Shown here: one piece after another, positions 1-10,054 of the stretch
Numbering within the stretch: the stretch's first letter is position 1
Layout of the letters: every line of letters begins with the position of its first letter
From: Panax quinquefolius
Lineage: Eukaryota; Streptophyta; Magnoliopsida; Apiales; Araliaceae
Direction of reading: 5' to 3'
Assembly: GCA_020205615.1 (NCBI GenBank)
Contig: CM035164.1
Span: forward strand, 1,701,501-1,765,500
DNA: 64,000 nucleotides
Made by a program: the position numbers and the translations under genes
The notes under the pieces: model-generated
What the model was told of the DNA's origin: nothing
The model's database searches: none
Seen by the model: the letters and a program-made list of their open reading frames with translations, nothing else

Positions 1-1102
1 CATAGATATGTATTATATAACGTTTAGCAATACTATATAAACATTCTTATTTTTTTAGGCAACTAAATCTTACTCTTTTATTGCGTTTTATTTTGAATTC
101 CAGAAATCATTTACAGTTGTAACGCACATGTTTTTTGTAGTGATTTGTAATTTTTGATTACATGTCATATCTGATATTTGAAATATTTAATTATTAAGTT
201 TATTTCCTTAAACATTGTCGCTTGCTTTGATATCTTCTGCTTTGTCAATTATTACATTAAGTTTAAACAACCTTGTTATTATTAAATACATATTACACAT
301 TCAACTTCACAACAGGTTGTCAAAAAGAATCACCTTCTAAGTAATTAATTTTTTTTGGGTCTTCTTGGCCCAATCTAGAAAGAATACTTTTGGAATTTAC
401 TGTCTTCATTTTCCAATTTTAGTAAACTCTTATCCAGATACCATGATGCTAATACAAAACCTTCTCATCAAAATTATTTTGAATGGTTTCTTTAACATGA
501 CAACCATTTTTCAAGAGTTGCCTAATTTTATTTACCTAATTTCTGTATCTTTCTACAAAGCTTTGGTAGCCTTCATTCTTCACTGATTTCCATTTCATTG
601 GTGGATATGAATGGACTTATAATTAAGGCACGTCGCAGGTAGTGGGAATGAAGAGCCAAGTTTTGAACTTTTTGGGATTTCAGCTCTCTGTTCCAACCAC
701 TAAAAAGTTCCTTAGGTAATCTGCACATACACCTTTGGTACTTCTAATTGAATTCACCAAACCTCCTAATGCATAATACTTCATTTTTTTTTCCAGGAGA
801 TTCATTCACGCAGCACAGAGTTCTTATAAGGTATGAAATTTTTCACACCATGTCAACATCAAACAAAATTATATCTGAGAAAGCTAAAGTAGTCAATTAG
901 GAACCTTTCAATTATTTTCCCAGCATCTGGACATTAAGTTGCAAGTAGTCGTTATGATTTTACCTATGTATGGAAAATATCTATAAGAAATGTTTGTTAC
1001 ACTTTTTCCTTGCAAGATCACATTGCCAAACTTCATTTTTCAAGTTATTATAGGTGCTTGCAATTAATTTTGCATCATTGACTTATTTGATTGGTGTGAC
1101 AG
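1..1102. other. Helitron 1 interior without a recognised gene
   Basis: AT-rich sequence with intron-like texture. One exon-like piece is bounded by AG at 795-796 and GT at 831-832 (797-830, 34 bases), but I cannot assign it. It may belong to the same captured gene as the B-box exons downstream. Small open frames here show no family resemblance. Confidence 0.4.
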
Positions 1103-1633
1103 GTGCATATGTGTAACAAGCTTGCTAACCGACATGTACGGGTTGGACTTGCTGATCCCAGTGATGCACCGCGTTGTGATATATGTGAAAATGCACCTGG
1201 TATGCAGGCCTCTCTTCTTCTTCTTTTTTTTTTATGTCCTATATCTTTCCTTTTTAAAAACAAATAATTTTAGATAGAGCAACACTTAGAAATTTAATTC
1301 TTCTCTTAAAAACTTGTATGCAACTTTCTTTTATTGTGAGATCGATAGAAGTTCTCTTTGCCCTGCAATGCGATATGATTGTTCATGTTGGGGATAAAAG
1401 AAAACACCGAAGATATCTCATGTTAAGGCAGAGAGTTGAGGTTTGTGGTTTTGTAGCAAAGGACATTGATGCAAACTGCTTGCATCTGTTATGCAAAAAT
1501 CCTTCAGAAATTTACTTTCTCTTTGGTATTTTTGTAGTTTCCTGGGGATAAAACTGGTGATTTTGATAAAGCTAAGATTGCAATCTGTTCAACCAGCTGA
1601 AGCAAGGACGGAATCCAATTATCCATTTACATG
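1103..1633 (+). pseudogene. Captured BBX18/19-like (double B-box) gene fragment
   Basis: Three exon-like blocks with AG/GT-type borders read as the middle of a BBX18/BBX19 (DBB1) type double B-box zinc-finger protein. Block 1103-1199 encodes [16 protein letters not shown] followed by ...[12 protein letters not shown], the end of B-box 1, the linker and the start of B-box 2. Block about 1323-1440 encodes [12 protein letters not shown], then after a one-base insertion continues as [19 protein letters not shown], the rest of B-box 2; its acceptor site is degenerate (CAA for CAG). Block 1538-1633 begins FPGDK and continues with LQSVQPAEARTESN after a frame change. The family acts in light signalling and flowering. 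The frameshift, the missing first exon and C terminus, and the position inside a Helitron make this a dead captured fragment rather than a gene. Confidence 0.8.
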
Positions 1634-1997
1634 GTTTCTTTTTAGACCTTTAGATTTTATTCCAAGTTCTCTCCTTTTATGCTTCTGATGGCATCACTTC
1701 TCTTTTGCAGATGATATGGAGGCTTAACTTTCTGGTGTTTTTTTGCTACATTGTCCTTAACAACATTTACACGCTATACTACATATGCCCCATGCACACT
1801 CTTTACACACTCAGAAACAATAGTCACATAATTAGAGTGTAATGCACAAACTGGTAAACTCTCCACTATCCATTACAATATATATTCATTTATTTTTCTG
1901 TATAAAATTTGATCATGGCACAACAATTTATCATCTTTTTATTATATTTTAATTTATTAATTGTACATACACATTTATCATTAAAAAATTAAATATT

Positions 1998-2026
1998 CCC
2001 GCCGCAACGCGCGGGTTTGTATCTAG
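1998..2026 (+). other. Helitron 1 3' terminal hairpin and CTAG end
   Basis: CCCGC/GCGGG stem with an eight-base loop, seven-base spacer, then CTAG. This is the termination signal recognised for Helitron rolling-circle transposition. The base after it is T, as expected of the A/T insertion preference. Confidence 0.8.
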
Positions 2027-2161
2027 TCTATATATACTAAATCACAATACATGACACAATATATTGACATATGTCCTCCTAATAACTCAACACATGTCCA
2101 TCCTAATTAATGCTCCTAAATATCCTTTACCAAAATACCCTTCACAACAGTGTCCCTCTTA

Positions 2162-2303
2162 AATAACAACTGTAATCCTGTCTTCAACCTTAGCGTTCAA
2201 ATTCGTTCAAATAACAACTGAAATCCTATCCTATCTTCAACTTTGGCGTTCAAATAACAACTCGAATCCTATCTTCAACTTTGGCGTTCAAATTCGTTCA
2301 AAC
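2162..2303. repeat. Three tandem ~42-49 bp repeats near Helitron 2 5' end
   Basis: The phrase AATAACAACT...CTTCAACTTTGGCGTTCAAA occurs three times in a row, with the tail ATTCGTTCAA present in units 1 and 3 but missing from unit 2. No coding meaning is apparent. Such subterminal repeats are common in Helitrons. Confidence 0.75.
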
Positions 2304-2879
2304 GACGAAGAATAATTAGCCCCAAATGATGAATCGGAAGAAGCATACCACGACAAGAAAGGGGAAAATCTTTTTGTATTGAGTCACGGATTTCAAGCAA
2401 GCCCAAGGTTTTCTCTTCTTCTTATTTCGCGTATATAATTATATCTCTAATATATAATATAATTTACTCTTCTTTTTTTGATTTGTTGTTATTTTATACT
2501 TCACTAGATGATTTATAGTACGATTTGTTCCCACAAAGCGCCTCTTGCAAATGCTATTTCTTTGATAATTTGGGTAAATTGAGCCCTAACACCTTTGGAG
2601 ATAACTCTGACTGGAGATTCAACGATGTATGACGCAGAAGATTTCTTAGACAAGGTTTTGACTTATTGGAATTGGAATTGTTTTTCCTTTTTTTTAAAAA
2701 AATTCTTTCCCTATTAGATTGGTGCTCTGCTCATCTGTTTGATATTTTAACAACTTTGATTTCACAGTACGGTTAAATGAGAGAAGAAAAAGGAGGGCAG
2801 ACGTTTCTACACACAAACAATGTTGTTATGGTAAATAAATTACTACATTTACTCTTTGATCGCTTATTTTGCAAGCGCT

Positions 2880-3845
2880 TTGATTTATATCGTGATTTGA
2901 AAGTCATAGTTTTTCTATATGCCTGAGAATTGTCTATTCATTTACAATTTTTAATTTATGTTACTTCCTGGATTTATTGTTCCACTAACATTAAGTTTCT
3001 TAAATCAATTTTGGGATCTAAATAAAATGAAAATGATGGACTTCCATTCGGGGACAAAGGTACTGTAAGGTTATTAAGTTAAAATGAAATGAGAAATAAA
3101 TAATTCATTACCATTCTGTGACTGTTAAGGTGGATAATTGAGATTCTCGAGTGTCTTGACATTTTAAGTAGAAGCAGCATGTAGAAGAGTCAATTTTGAA
3201 CTCTTGGAAGATGTTTGTTCAATTTTCTTGAACAATTGCAGACTGTACAACAGTGAAAGATGAAAAAGTTTTTTCTAAACAATACAAGTGTTTGATGTTC
3301 TTTTTATAACTGTAGACAGTAATAATGAAGATGAAATGGAGCAGTGGCCTCAGTTGATTTATATCGTGATTTGAAAGTCATAGTTTTTCAATATGCCTGA
3401 GCATTGCCTATTCATTTACAAATTTTAATTTATGTTACTTCTTGGATTTATTATTCCACTAACATTAAGTTTCTTACACCAATTTTGGGATCTAAATAAA
3501 ATGGAAATGATGGACTTCCATTCGGGGACATAGTTACTGTAAAGTTATTAAGTTAAAATGAAATGAAAAATAAATAATTCAGTACCATTTTGTGACTGTT
3601 AAGGTGGATAATTGAGATTCTCGAGTGTTCTGACATTTTAAGGAGCATGCAAAAGAGTCAATTTTTATCTCTTGGAAGATGTTTGTTCAATTTTCTTGAA
3701 CAATTGCACTGTATAATAGTGAAAGATGAAAAAGTTTTTTCTGAAAATTACAAGTGTTTGATGTTCTTTTTACAACTGCAGACAGTAATAATGAAGATGA
3801 AATGGAGCAGCTTAGGGCCTCAGTTGATTTTCTTATGGAGCTCTG
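2880..3845. repeat. Tandem duplication of a ~475 bp gene segment
   Basis: The segment starting TTGATTTATATCGTGATTTG at 2880 is repeated from 3354. The two copies run in parallel through 'ACATTAAGTTTCTTA', 'GATGGACTTCCATTCGGGGA' and the exon-like 'AATAATGAAGATGAAATGGA'. Copy 1 stops inside the exon-like part (about 3353) and jumps back to the start of copy 2; copy 2 continues into the complete exon. Confidence 0.85.
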
Positions 3846-4031
3846 TGAAACTATTTCTTCTATCCAAGTGTGTGAGTCTCTGTCTTATCTGTGTTTCCCT
3901 TTGTTGATGACACTATGCGCTCATTTAAGTAAATATATTTTCCATTTTTGATTACATTAATTTTTTTTATTGGCAGATAGAGGAGCCTAAATTTGTAAAT
4001 TGGTCATACCAAGCTGTAGACTTCATTCTAG
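3782..4031 (+). pseudogene. Captured gene fragment, two exons, unknown family
   Basis: Exon-like block 3782-3867 (acceptor CAG, donor GTGTGT) encodes SNNEDEMEQLRASVDFLMEL and then CETISSIQ. After an intron with a good acceptor (TTGGCAG) a second block, 3977-4031, encodes IEEPKFVNWSYQAVDFIL and is followed by a GT donor. The phasing, acidic start and amphipathic character suggest a real plant gene captured by the Helitron, but I do not recognise the family and assign no function. A damaged copy of the first exon lies at about 3317-3355 in the tandem duplicate. No start or stop of a complete gene is present. Confidence 0.5.
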
Positions 4032-4308
4032 GTATTTGATATAATTTGAGTCGTTACAACATGACTTTTCCTCTAAAGTTTATCAATTTTTATACACTTT
4101 TCAGAATTGGAATTTACTATCGCCTTCATTATTACAACATTAGTATTATCTGAATCATTATGATTTAAACTTAAAAAAAAAATCCTGCGGCCCATAGTCC
4201 CATTGCTTTCAGTATACTGAGAAACTGAGGAAGTAAATCACAAGTATATGTAACATAATTGTAGATAACTTCCTGAGTTTAAGACTTGTATTGTGGTGGT
4301 AAGGTTGA

Positions 4309-4361
<53 letters not shown>

Positions 4362-4487
4362 ACCCTTCCATAAAGAACTAGGTATTACATAGTCTTAATC
4401 TGCAACACCCCTTTTTGACCGTTGATAAATCAATAGATGGTCATGATTAAATTTTCTATTTGATAAGCCTAAGAGTGTTATTGTGCT
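4032..4487. other. Non-coding stretch between captured fragment and MULE
   Basis: AT-rich intron-like sequence; contains the dinucleotide microsatellite at 4308-4358. No gene recognised. Confidence 0.5.
4308..4358. repeat. (TG)n(TA)n microsatellite
   Basis: A short TG run passes directly into about 18 TA dinucleotides. Confidence 0.95.
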
Positions 4488-5265
4488 TCAATTATTTACC
4501 TGTCTGCACTCTATTTCTATTTTATTAAGTGAATATTAACTTGTCAAGATAGTTATAAAAAGTGAATATTTATTATTAAAATAATCCCACTTAGAGAGTT
4601 TATCTTTAAACTTACTTTTTTTTTTCCTTCCTAGAGCTTTTTCTTCTTTGTAACTAATACTTTAAATACTTTTTTTTTATTTATTTTAGTTGTGGAGCTT
4701 GTATTTAATTACTTTTTTTTTTATTTCCTATAGGGTAGAGTTTGTAAACTTTATTTTTTTTTTTATTTTTTTTTTTCTTTTCTCCATTATATGTTATGAC
4801 TCAAAGAAATTAAAATAAAATAAAATAATAAAAAAGACCTTACCGAGATAAATGTCACTACCGAGGAAAAAAATCGATATACCAACTAGTAGTCACGAAT
4901 GATTCGAACTCGCGACCTCATGCACCAATACCTCGTCATATGACCACCCGAGCAGCACCACGGCCTAGTCGCTAAGTTCAACCAAGGATATATCCTTATA
5001 GAAAAACTTCACCATCCCCAAAAATCTATATTCTCGCATTACTATTATATTACGATTTATTATTATTAATAAATTTATATTATTAATTGATTTTCTAAAT
5101 AGAAATAATTTAATATCTATATTTATTATTATCCCTTTAATATGTTTTCTTATCTTTGTAATAATATCAATAAAAAGATTATTAATATATTAAAAATAAA
5201 TATCATTCTTTAATAAAATATAAATAATGATCATTATAAATCTTGTATTATTAGTATTAATAATT
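4488..5265 (-). repeat. MULE left terminal inverted repeat arm
   Basis: Reverse complement of the right arm at 13190-13993. The outer part (4488-4620) matches the right arm's outer 200 bases, while the innermost part (GATCATTATAAATCTTG near 5230) matches the internal copy at 9180 better than the right arm. Contains T-rich tracts and the phrase CCATCCCCAAAAATCTATA. Confidence 0.8.
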
Positions 5266-5754
5266 TTATTATTAAGCAATGATTATTAGTAATGATTTTA
5301 TATATTAAGCAATGATTTTATTATTAAGAAATGATTTTATTAGTTCAATTAATTAGTCTAATAAGTAATGATGATAATTTTTCAAGTCATTTCAGAAATT
5401 AATTTACTTATCGAATTTATAAAAGTAGTAAAGTATTATTATAATAATAATAATAATGTGATTATCAATATTAGAAGTACATATTATACCAATACTAGTA
5501 CTCGCATAACATTAAGAGGAATAAGTACATATTACATGTTCATTTTCATAAAATAAAAAAACATAGAATGATTAATACAACCGACGCCTATTTTTTTGGC
5601 TCAGAATCCCTAGCACTCGATAGTGATTTCGCTTATCGTGGCTTCGGCTTTCAAAGCCACAAATCGCACATTTTTGATGAGTCTTAGAAGGAATGATTTT
5701 CTCGAGTGCACTCTTGAATCTAGATTGTTTTTTATGCCCTTTGTTTGAGAAATA

Positions 5755-7880
5755 TTAGGCGGCAAAACTCTTCTTCTTCTTCCACCTCTGCATCTTCATC
5801 GCCATTATCGTATCCCATATCATGATTTGATCTCCAACGCGGCAATCAATGTCGCCATCCGCCAGCTTCAAGAATATTCTCATCCGGATCATACTAGTCA
5901 ACCAACTCTTTTCCTCGTGCATTCGGGCTTTAAGAACAGCTTTTATAACTCTTCTGATCGAAAGCAAGCCGCTTTGCTTCGCTAACTCCCGTAATCACCC
6001 ATCAAATGATTATAAGCGCATTGCTTGATTTTGTTCAAGTCGCCAGATGTGGAGTTAAAGAGTAAGTCTTCACCATTGCTTTTGTTCGCGCCTCTCTTGT
6101 CCACCAATGAAGGATCATGTCGGTTTAAGATTTGTGAAATACTCTTTGCTATGAAATATCTCAAGATGTGCCTCGCATAATTCACCGTAGTGAGAAAACA
6201 TTTGCGCTTACATATGTTACCGATCCCAAATGTCGATTGTTGACAACTTCTTTATATCTTCCACCACTTTCAACAGATTCGCATTATACAATCGATAAAC
6301 CTTAGTATCGTGACACACAACTCACTAAGTTTATGAAACATTGTATTTCATGGAATCGACGAATCGACGTTGGAAACGCTCTAAACATCTCTTTTGTGTA
6401 CACTTGTGCAAAGATGAACTTCTAAAGATGAACCGAGTACCATAATCCTTTTACGATGTTTTGTTATGTAGTCGGCCTTCCTCTCCCCTCGATAAACCGT
6501 CTTTCTACAAATTTTTTGACTTTGCAAAGACAAAACATAGCATACCCGCTGATGCATTAACATACTCATCAAAAAGGCATTCATGCTCTCGCTTCTTCCA
6601 AAGTGGTAGTCATTCCCGCTGGCAAAATATCTCTTTGTATATACCGAATCCATTTCGTCAGACATCATACAAACTTCCAAGCCATTCATTAGTATACAAT
6701 TCATAGAACTTATCGTAATATGCCAACGCTCTTCAAATTCCTCGATGGACAATGAGTTATACACACAAATTGTTAAAATCATTTTTGAACGATGGGTGCT
6801 CATAATAAACATGATGCAATTTTTCGTGAAATTTATTGCTAATATGCCAAGAACACAATAAATGATAACTAGTTGGAAGTACCGTAGCAATAGCATTACT
6901 CATGGCTCGCTTTGATCAAAGGATGATGGTTGTAGGTGCCTTGTAGTCCATGGCTTCAAGCCATGTCTCAGAATACCCAAACGAAAAGTGTCCTCTGCCT
7001 CATCTCGTAATAAAGGTAAATCCAAACAATATAGATCGATAATGGTGGTTGACCCCTAGAATGGAACAAACGGCATGCCATACTTATTTGTCCCAGATGT
7101 ACTATCAAATGTCACAACGCTCTCCGAACCGCTGATATATAAACCTTGATCGGGCGCCAACCCACAAAATACAAGCTATGCGGTTGTTTTCACCGGTTTC
7201 ACTTGGAAAAAAATTTGTCGGCACTTCCGGATGCAAGTTTGTTCAAATGATCGACAAAGACTTGCATCATTTTCATCTGCAGAATCACGCCTTAAATCTC
7301 GCACCACATTCTCAACATTAGCAGTAGAGAAAGGAACATTTTGCAACCCACCTCCCATTGTGCTCAAAACATTCATCATCTTACTAGGACCAATACCGGA
7401 CTTATTTAAAGTGTCAATTAAATTTCTTGCAACAGGAGTAATATTTCTGTGAGTCTCGATCAAATCTACTTTGGTGGGGGTCACTAAGTGATGATTGTGC
7501 TCTAATTCAACAAAGAGATATATCGCCAATTGTCCTCTTTCTTATCAGAACAACATATATTCTAGCTTTGCACATTGTTCGTCCTATCGAGTCTCTCTGT
7601 CTAGTTATTTTATTACTACTATCTTCATCATCAGGTAAACTCTTGCCAACAATTGGTGTACCGGCTTTCTTACATACATACTGCCTAGATCTGATATCAT
7701 TCGTATTAGCATGTTTATGACTAGTTGCAATTCTAATCTCAAATCCATTTTTGCGAGCATATGATCTATAAAAATATTCAACCTCTTCCAACGCATAAAA
7801 AATAATCGACCAACGCATTTTAACAATATCGATTTATTACTTTCAACTTCACCGACAAATTCGGATGTATTATATGACAT
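5755..7880 (-). pseudogene. FAR1/FHY3-related MULE transposase remnant
   Basis: Read on the minus strand, the pieces lie in family order. The N-terminal FAR1 DNA-binding (WRKY-GCM1-like zinc) region covers about 7820-7480 with YRSYARKNGFEIRI, RQYVCKK, CKARIYV and VELEHNHHLV, the last being the conserved HNH end of the FAR1 domain. The linker SHRNITPVARNLIDTLNKS follows (the read is THRNITP). The MULE transposase core shows VTFDSTSGTNKYGMPFVPF near 7100-7050. A later piece, 6790-6560, reads YNSLSIEEFEERW and SESMNAFL, matching the FAR1 'ESIEEFE...RSESMN' block. The C-terminal SWIM-proximal region is at 6185-5755. Stops and frame changes break it throughout, so no functional transposase is encoded. 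Genuine FHY3/FAR1 transcription factors descend from such transposases; long inverted arms make a transposon source the better call here. Confidence 0.8.
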
Positions 7881-8189
7881 TTTGAAAACTTACTTGTGAA
7901 TAATAGTGATGAATTTTGCTCGATCGTAACTTCAACTTGATTTTCTCAAGTGAAAGTGGGCAACCCGGATGAAACAAATTATGAGTAGAGGTGAAAAGAG
8001 AAAATAATATCGAGAACAAATTCAAGTTCATGGAGAAGAAGATAACTTGAGAAAATAGCGCTTTCCTAAACAATATTTAAAGATAAAAAGACCAAATTGA
8101 TACAACTTTTATAATAATAATAATAATAATGGTAATAAACTAATAAAAAGTACATGTTTTTACATAATATGGAACGATTTTATACTCAA

Positions 8190-8545
8190 TTCGTAATAAT
8201 AATATAATAATAATAATAATCTAATAATTATAATAAAATATTAAGAAATTTAATTTGGGGAAATGGACTATTTTAAGATATATACAAATCCAAGGTAAAT
8301 TAAAACAAATTTAGGCCGTGGTGCTCTTGGGTGGTCATACGACGAGGATCGGTGCAATGAGGTCGCGAGTTCGAATCTGCTCAAAGAGCCTACTAGTTGG
8401 ATATCGAATTTTTTTATTCCAAATTGTCACCGACAAAATCAGACTACCGGGTCTCAGATATTTTTTTTATTTTAATTTGTCGAGTCATCATTATACAATG
8501 GAGAAAAAGAAGAAAAAAAAATTAAAAAAAGCCTAAGCTTTTAAG
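8190..8545 (+). repeat. Internal copy of the MULE arm (right-end orientation), diverged
   Basis: Shares 'CCGTGGTGCTCT', 'GGGTGGTCATACGACGAGGA', 'ACTAGTTGGATATCGAATTT' and the A-rich tract after 'TACAATGGAGAAAA' with the arms at 9180 and 13190. The first part (8255-8310) is only weakly similar. Confidence 0.75.
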
Positions 8546-8549
8546 TCAG

Positions 8550-8812
8550 AACTCTACCGGAAAAAAAAAGAAAACTTTTGCAAAGCGATAAAGATGCATT
8601 GATAAGTACTTTTTCCGCCATGTCGACTACTTTTTCCGCCACATCGCCTCTGAAAGAATAAACCGCAAAGCCGGTTTAAACTATACCGAAAAAAAAAAAA
8701 AAAAAGAAAACTTTTGCAAAGATAAAGATGCATCGATAAGTACTTTTTCCGCCATGTCGACTACTTTTTCCGCCACATCGCCGGGGAAAGAACACCGCAA
8801 GCTCGATAAACT
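8550..8812. repeat. Tandem duplication, ~130 bp unit x 2
   Basis: Two adjacent units each hold 'ACTTTTGCAAAG', 'GATAAAGATGCAT', and the twin phrase 'ACTTTTTCCGCCATGTCGA' / 'CTACTTTTTCCGCCACATCG', and both close with AAACTA. The poly-A tract at the start differs in length between the units. Confidence 0.9.
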
Positions 8813-9179
8813 AAAAAGTCATGACCCATAACAAGATATTAATGTTTGAATTTGGTCCTAAAATAATTCATGTACCGGACTTGTATGAGCTTATTTAAAC
8901 GCCTATCGAGAACACACGTTGTTCAAACTAAAGTTCACTTGCCAAGCTAGATCAAACTAAAAATAACAGAGAGTATATAGGAGTATTTCTAAGATTTTAA
9001 TGAATGAAAACTTCAACAAGTTGAACCTACCGGATTCCATTTATTATATTCTCAAGATACCAAGATTTTAATGTAAGATATTGTTATAAATTATATTGTT
9101 ATTTATCAGAAGATATTCCATTTGTTCATTTTTAATAGTTTCGTTGTTGTTATTATTTTCAGATAATAACAACAAAATA

Positions 9180-9710
9180 ATGCAAGATTTATAATGATCA
9201 CTTTATATTTTATTAAAGAATGATATTTATTTTTAATATATTAATTAGACTAATTGACATATTTTTACAAAAATAAGAAAAATATTAAAGGGATAATAAT
9301 AAATATAGATATTAACTTATTTCTATTTTAACAAATCCAATTAATAGATTTTGGGGATGGTGAAGTTTTACTATAAAGATATATCCTCGGTAGAAATTAG
9401 CAGCCTAGGCCCGTGGTGCTCTCGGGTGGTCATACGACGAGGATCGGTGCTTGAGGTCGCGATTTCGAATTTGTTTAGCAGCGAATAGTTTGGGATACCG
9501 AATTTTTTTTTTAATTCCAAATTGTCACCGATTAAAATGTCGCATTTACTTACTGCATGAAAGTTATACTATCACGCAATTTTTTTTTTTTTATTTTATT
9601 TTAATTTTGTTGAATCATCATTATACAATGGAGAAAAGAAGATAAAAAAAAAAATAAAAAGTTTGAGCCATTTAAGTCAGATTCACGGGTAAAAAAAAAA
9701 AAAAAAACTT
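9180..9710 (+). repeat. Internal copy of the MULE arm (right-end orientation)
   Basis: Nearly the whole inner arm is present, from GATTTATAATGATCACTTT through 'TTTTGGGGATGGTGAAG' and 'GATATATCCTCGG' to 'TACAATGGAGAAAAG'. It pairs with the left arm 4488-5265 in inverted orientation, so 4488 to about 9710 could be an original transposase-bearing MULE. Confidence 0.8.
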
Positions 9711-10054
9711 TTGGCAAAAGATAAAGCATGCATCGATAAGTATTTATTTTATTATTATTTTTATTTATTATTTTTATTTTATTCAAAAGTACTCAATTGT
9801 TCACTTATTGTTTTAATTTATTTTTCTTCTTATTGTTTTTGTTTTTAATAGTTTCGCTTTTTACTAGTTTTTAATGCATGTTAATATTATTACATTATAT
9901 ACATGCATGTTATTATTATATGCATGTTGTTCAGCTTTTTAATGCATGTTAGTGTGTATTGTTATTATCGCTATTTTGCAACATGTTACTTTCAACTTCA
10001 TTTTGTCATGATCTTAATACTAATATGGAATTGATGTATTTTTTTAGGTAAAAG
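9711..10054. other. AT-rich spacer upstream of the PMD remnant
   Basis: Contains TTATTATTTT runs and several 'GCATGTTATTATTA' style near-repeats. No gene recognised. Confidence 0.5.

Larger units (their letters stand above)
1..2026 (+). mobile_element. Helitron 1, 3' portion (5' end outside window)
   Basis: The element ends with the canonical Helitron terminus: a short GC-rich hairpin (CCCGC at 1998-2002 pairing with GCGGG at 2011-2015), seven bases, then CTAG at 2023-2026. About the last 230 bases (1800-2026) are closely similar to the last 230 bases before the second CTAG terminus at 17760, so both elements share one 3' end family. No 5' TC terminus is recognised upstream, so the element probably begins left of the window. 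It contains a broken BBX18/19-like gene fragment, consistent with the well-known gene-capture habit of plant Helitrons. No Rep/helicase coding sequence is visible, so this copy is non-autonomous as seen. Confidence 0.75.

Noticed and set aside
365..586. Possible small gene at the left edge
   Set aside because: Low-complexity hydrophobic translation without homology or codon signal; neighbouring sequence looks like intron or Helitron filler.
1075..1688. A functional B-box gene
   Set aside because: A frameshift in B-box 2, a degenerate acceptor site, missing start and end, and location inside a Helitron argue for a captured fragment.
5755..7880. A host FHY3/FAR1 transcription factor gene
   Set aside because: Multiple stops and frame changes, and flanking long inverted arms typical of MULEs.
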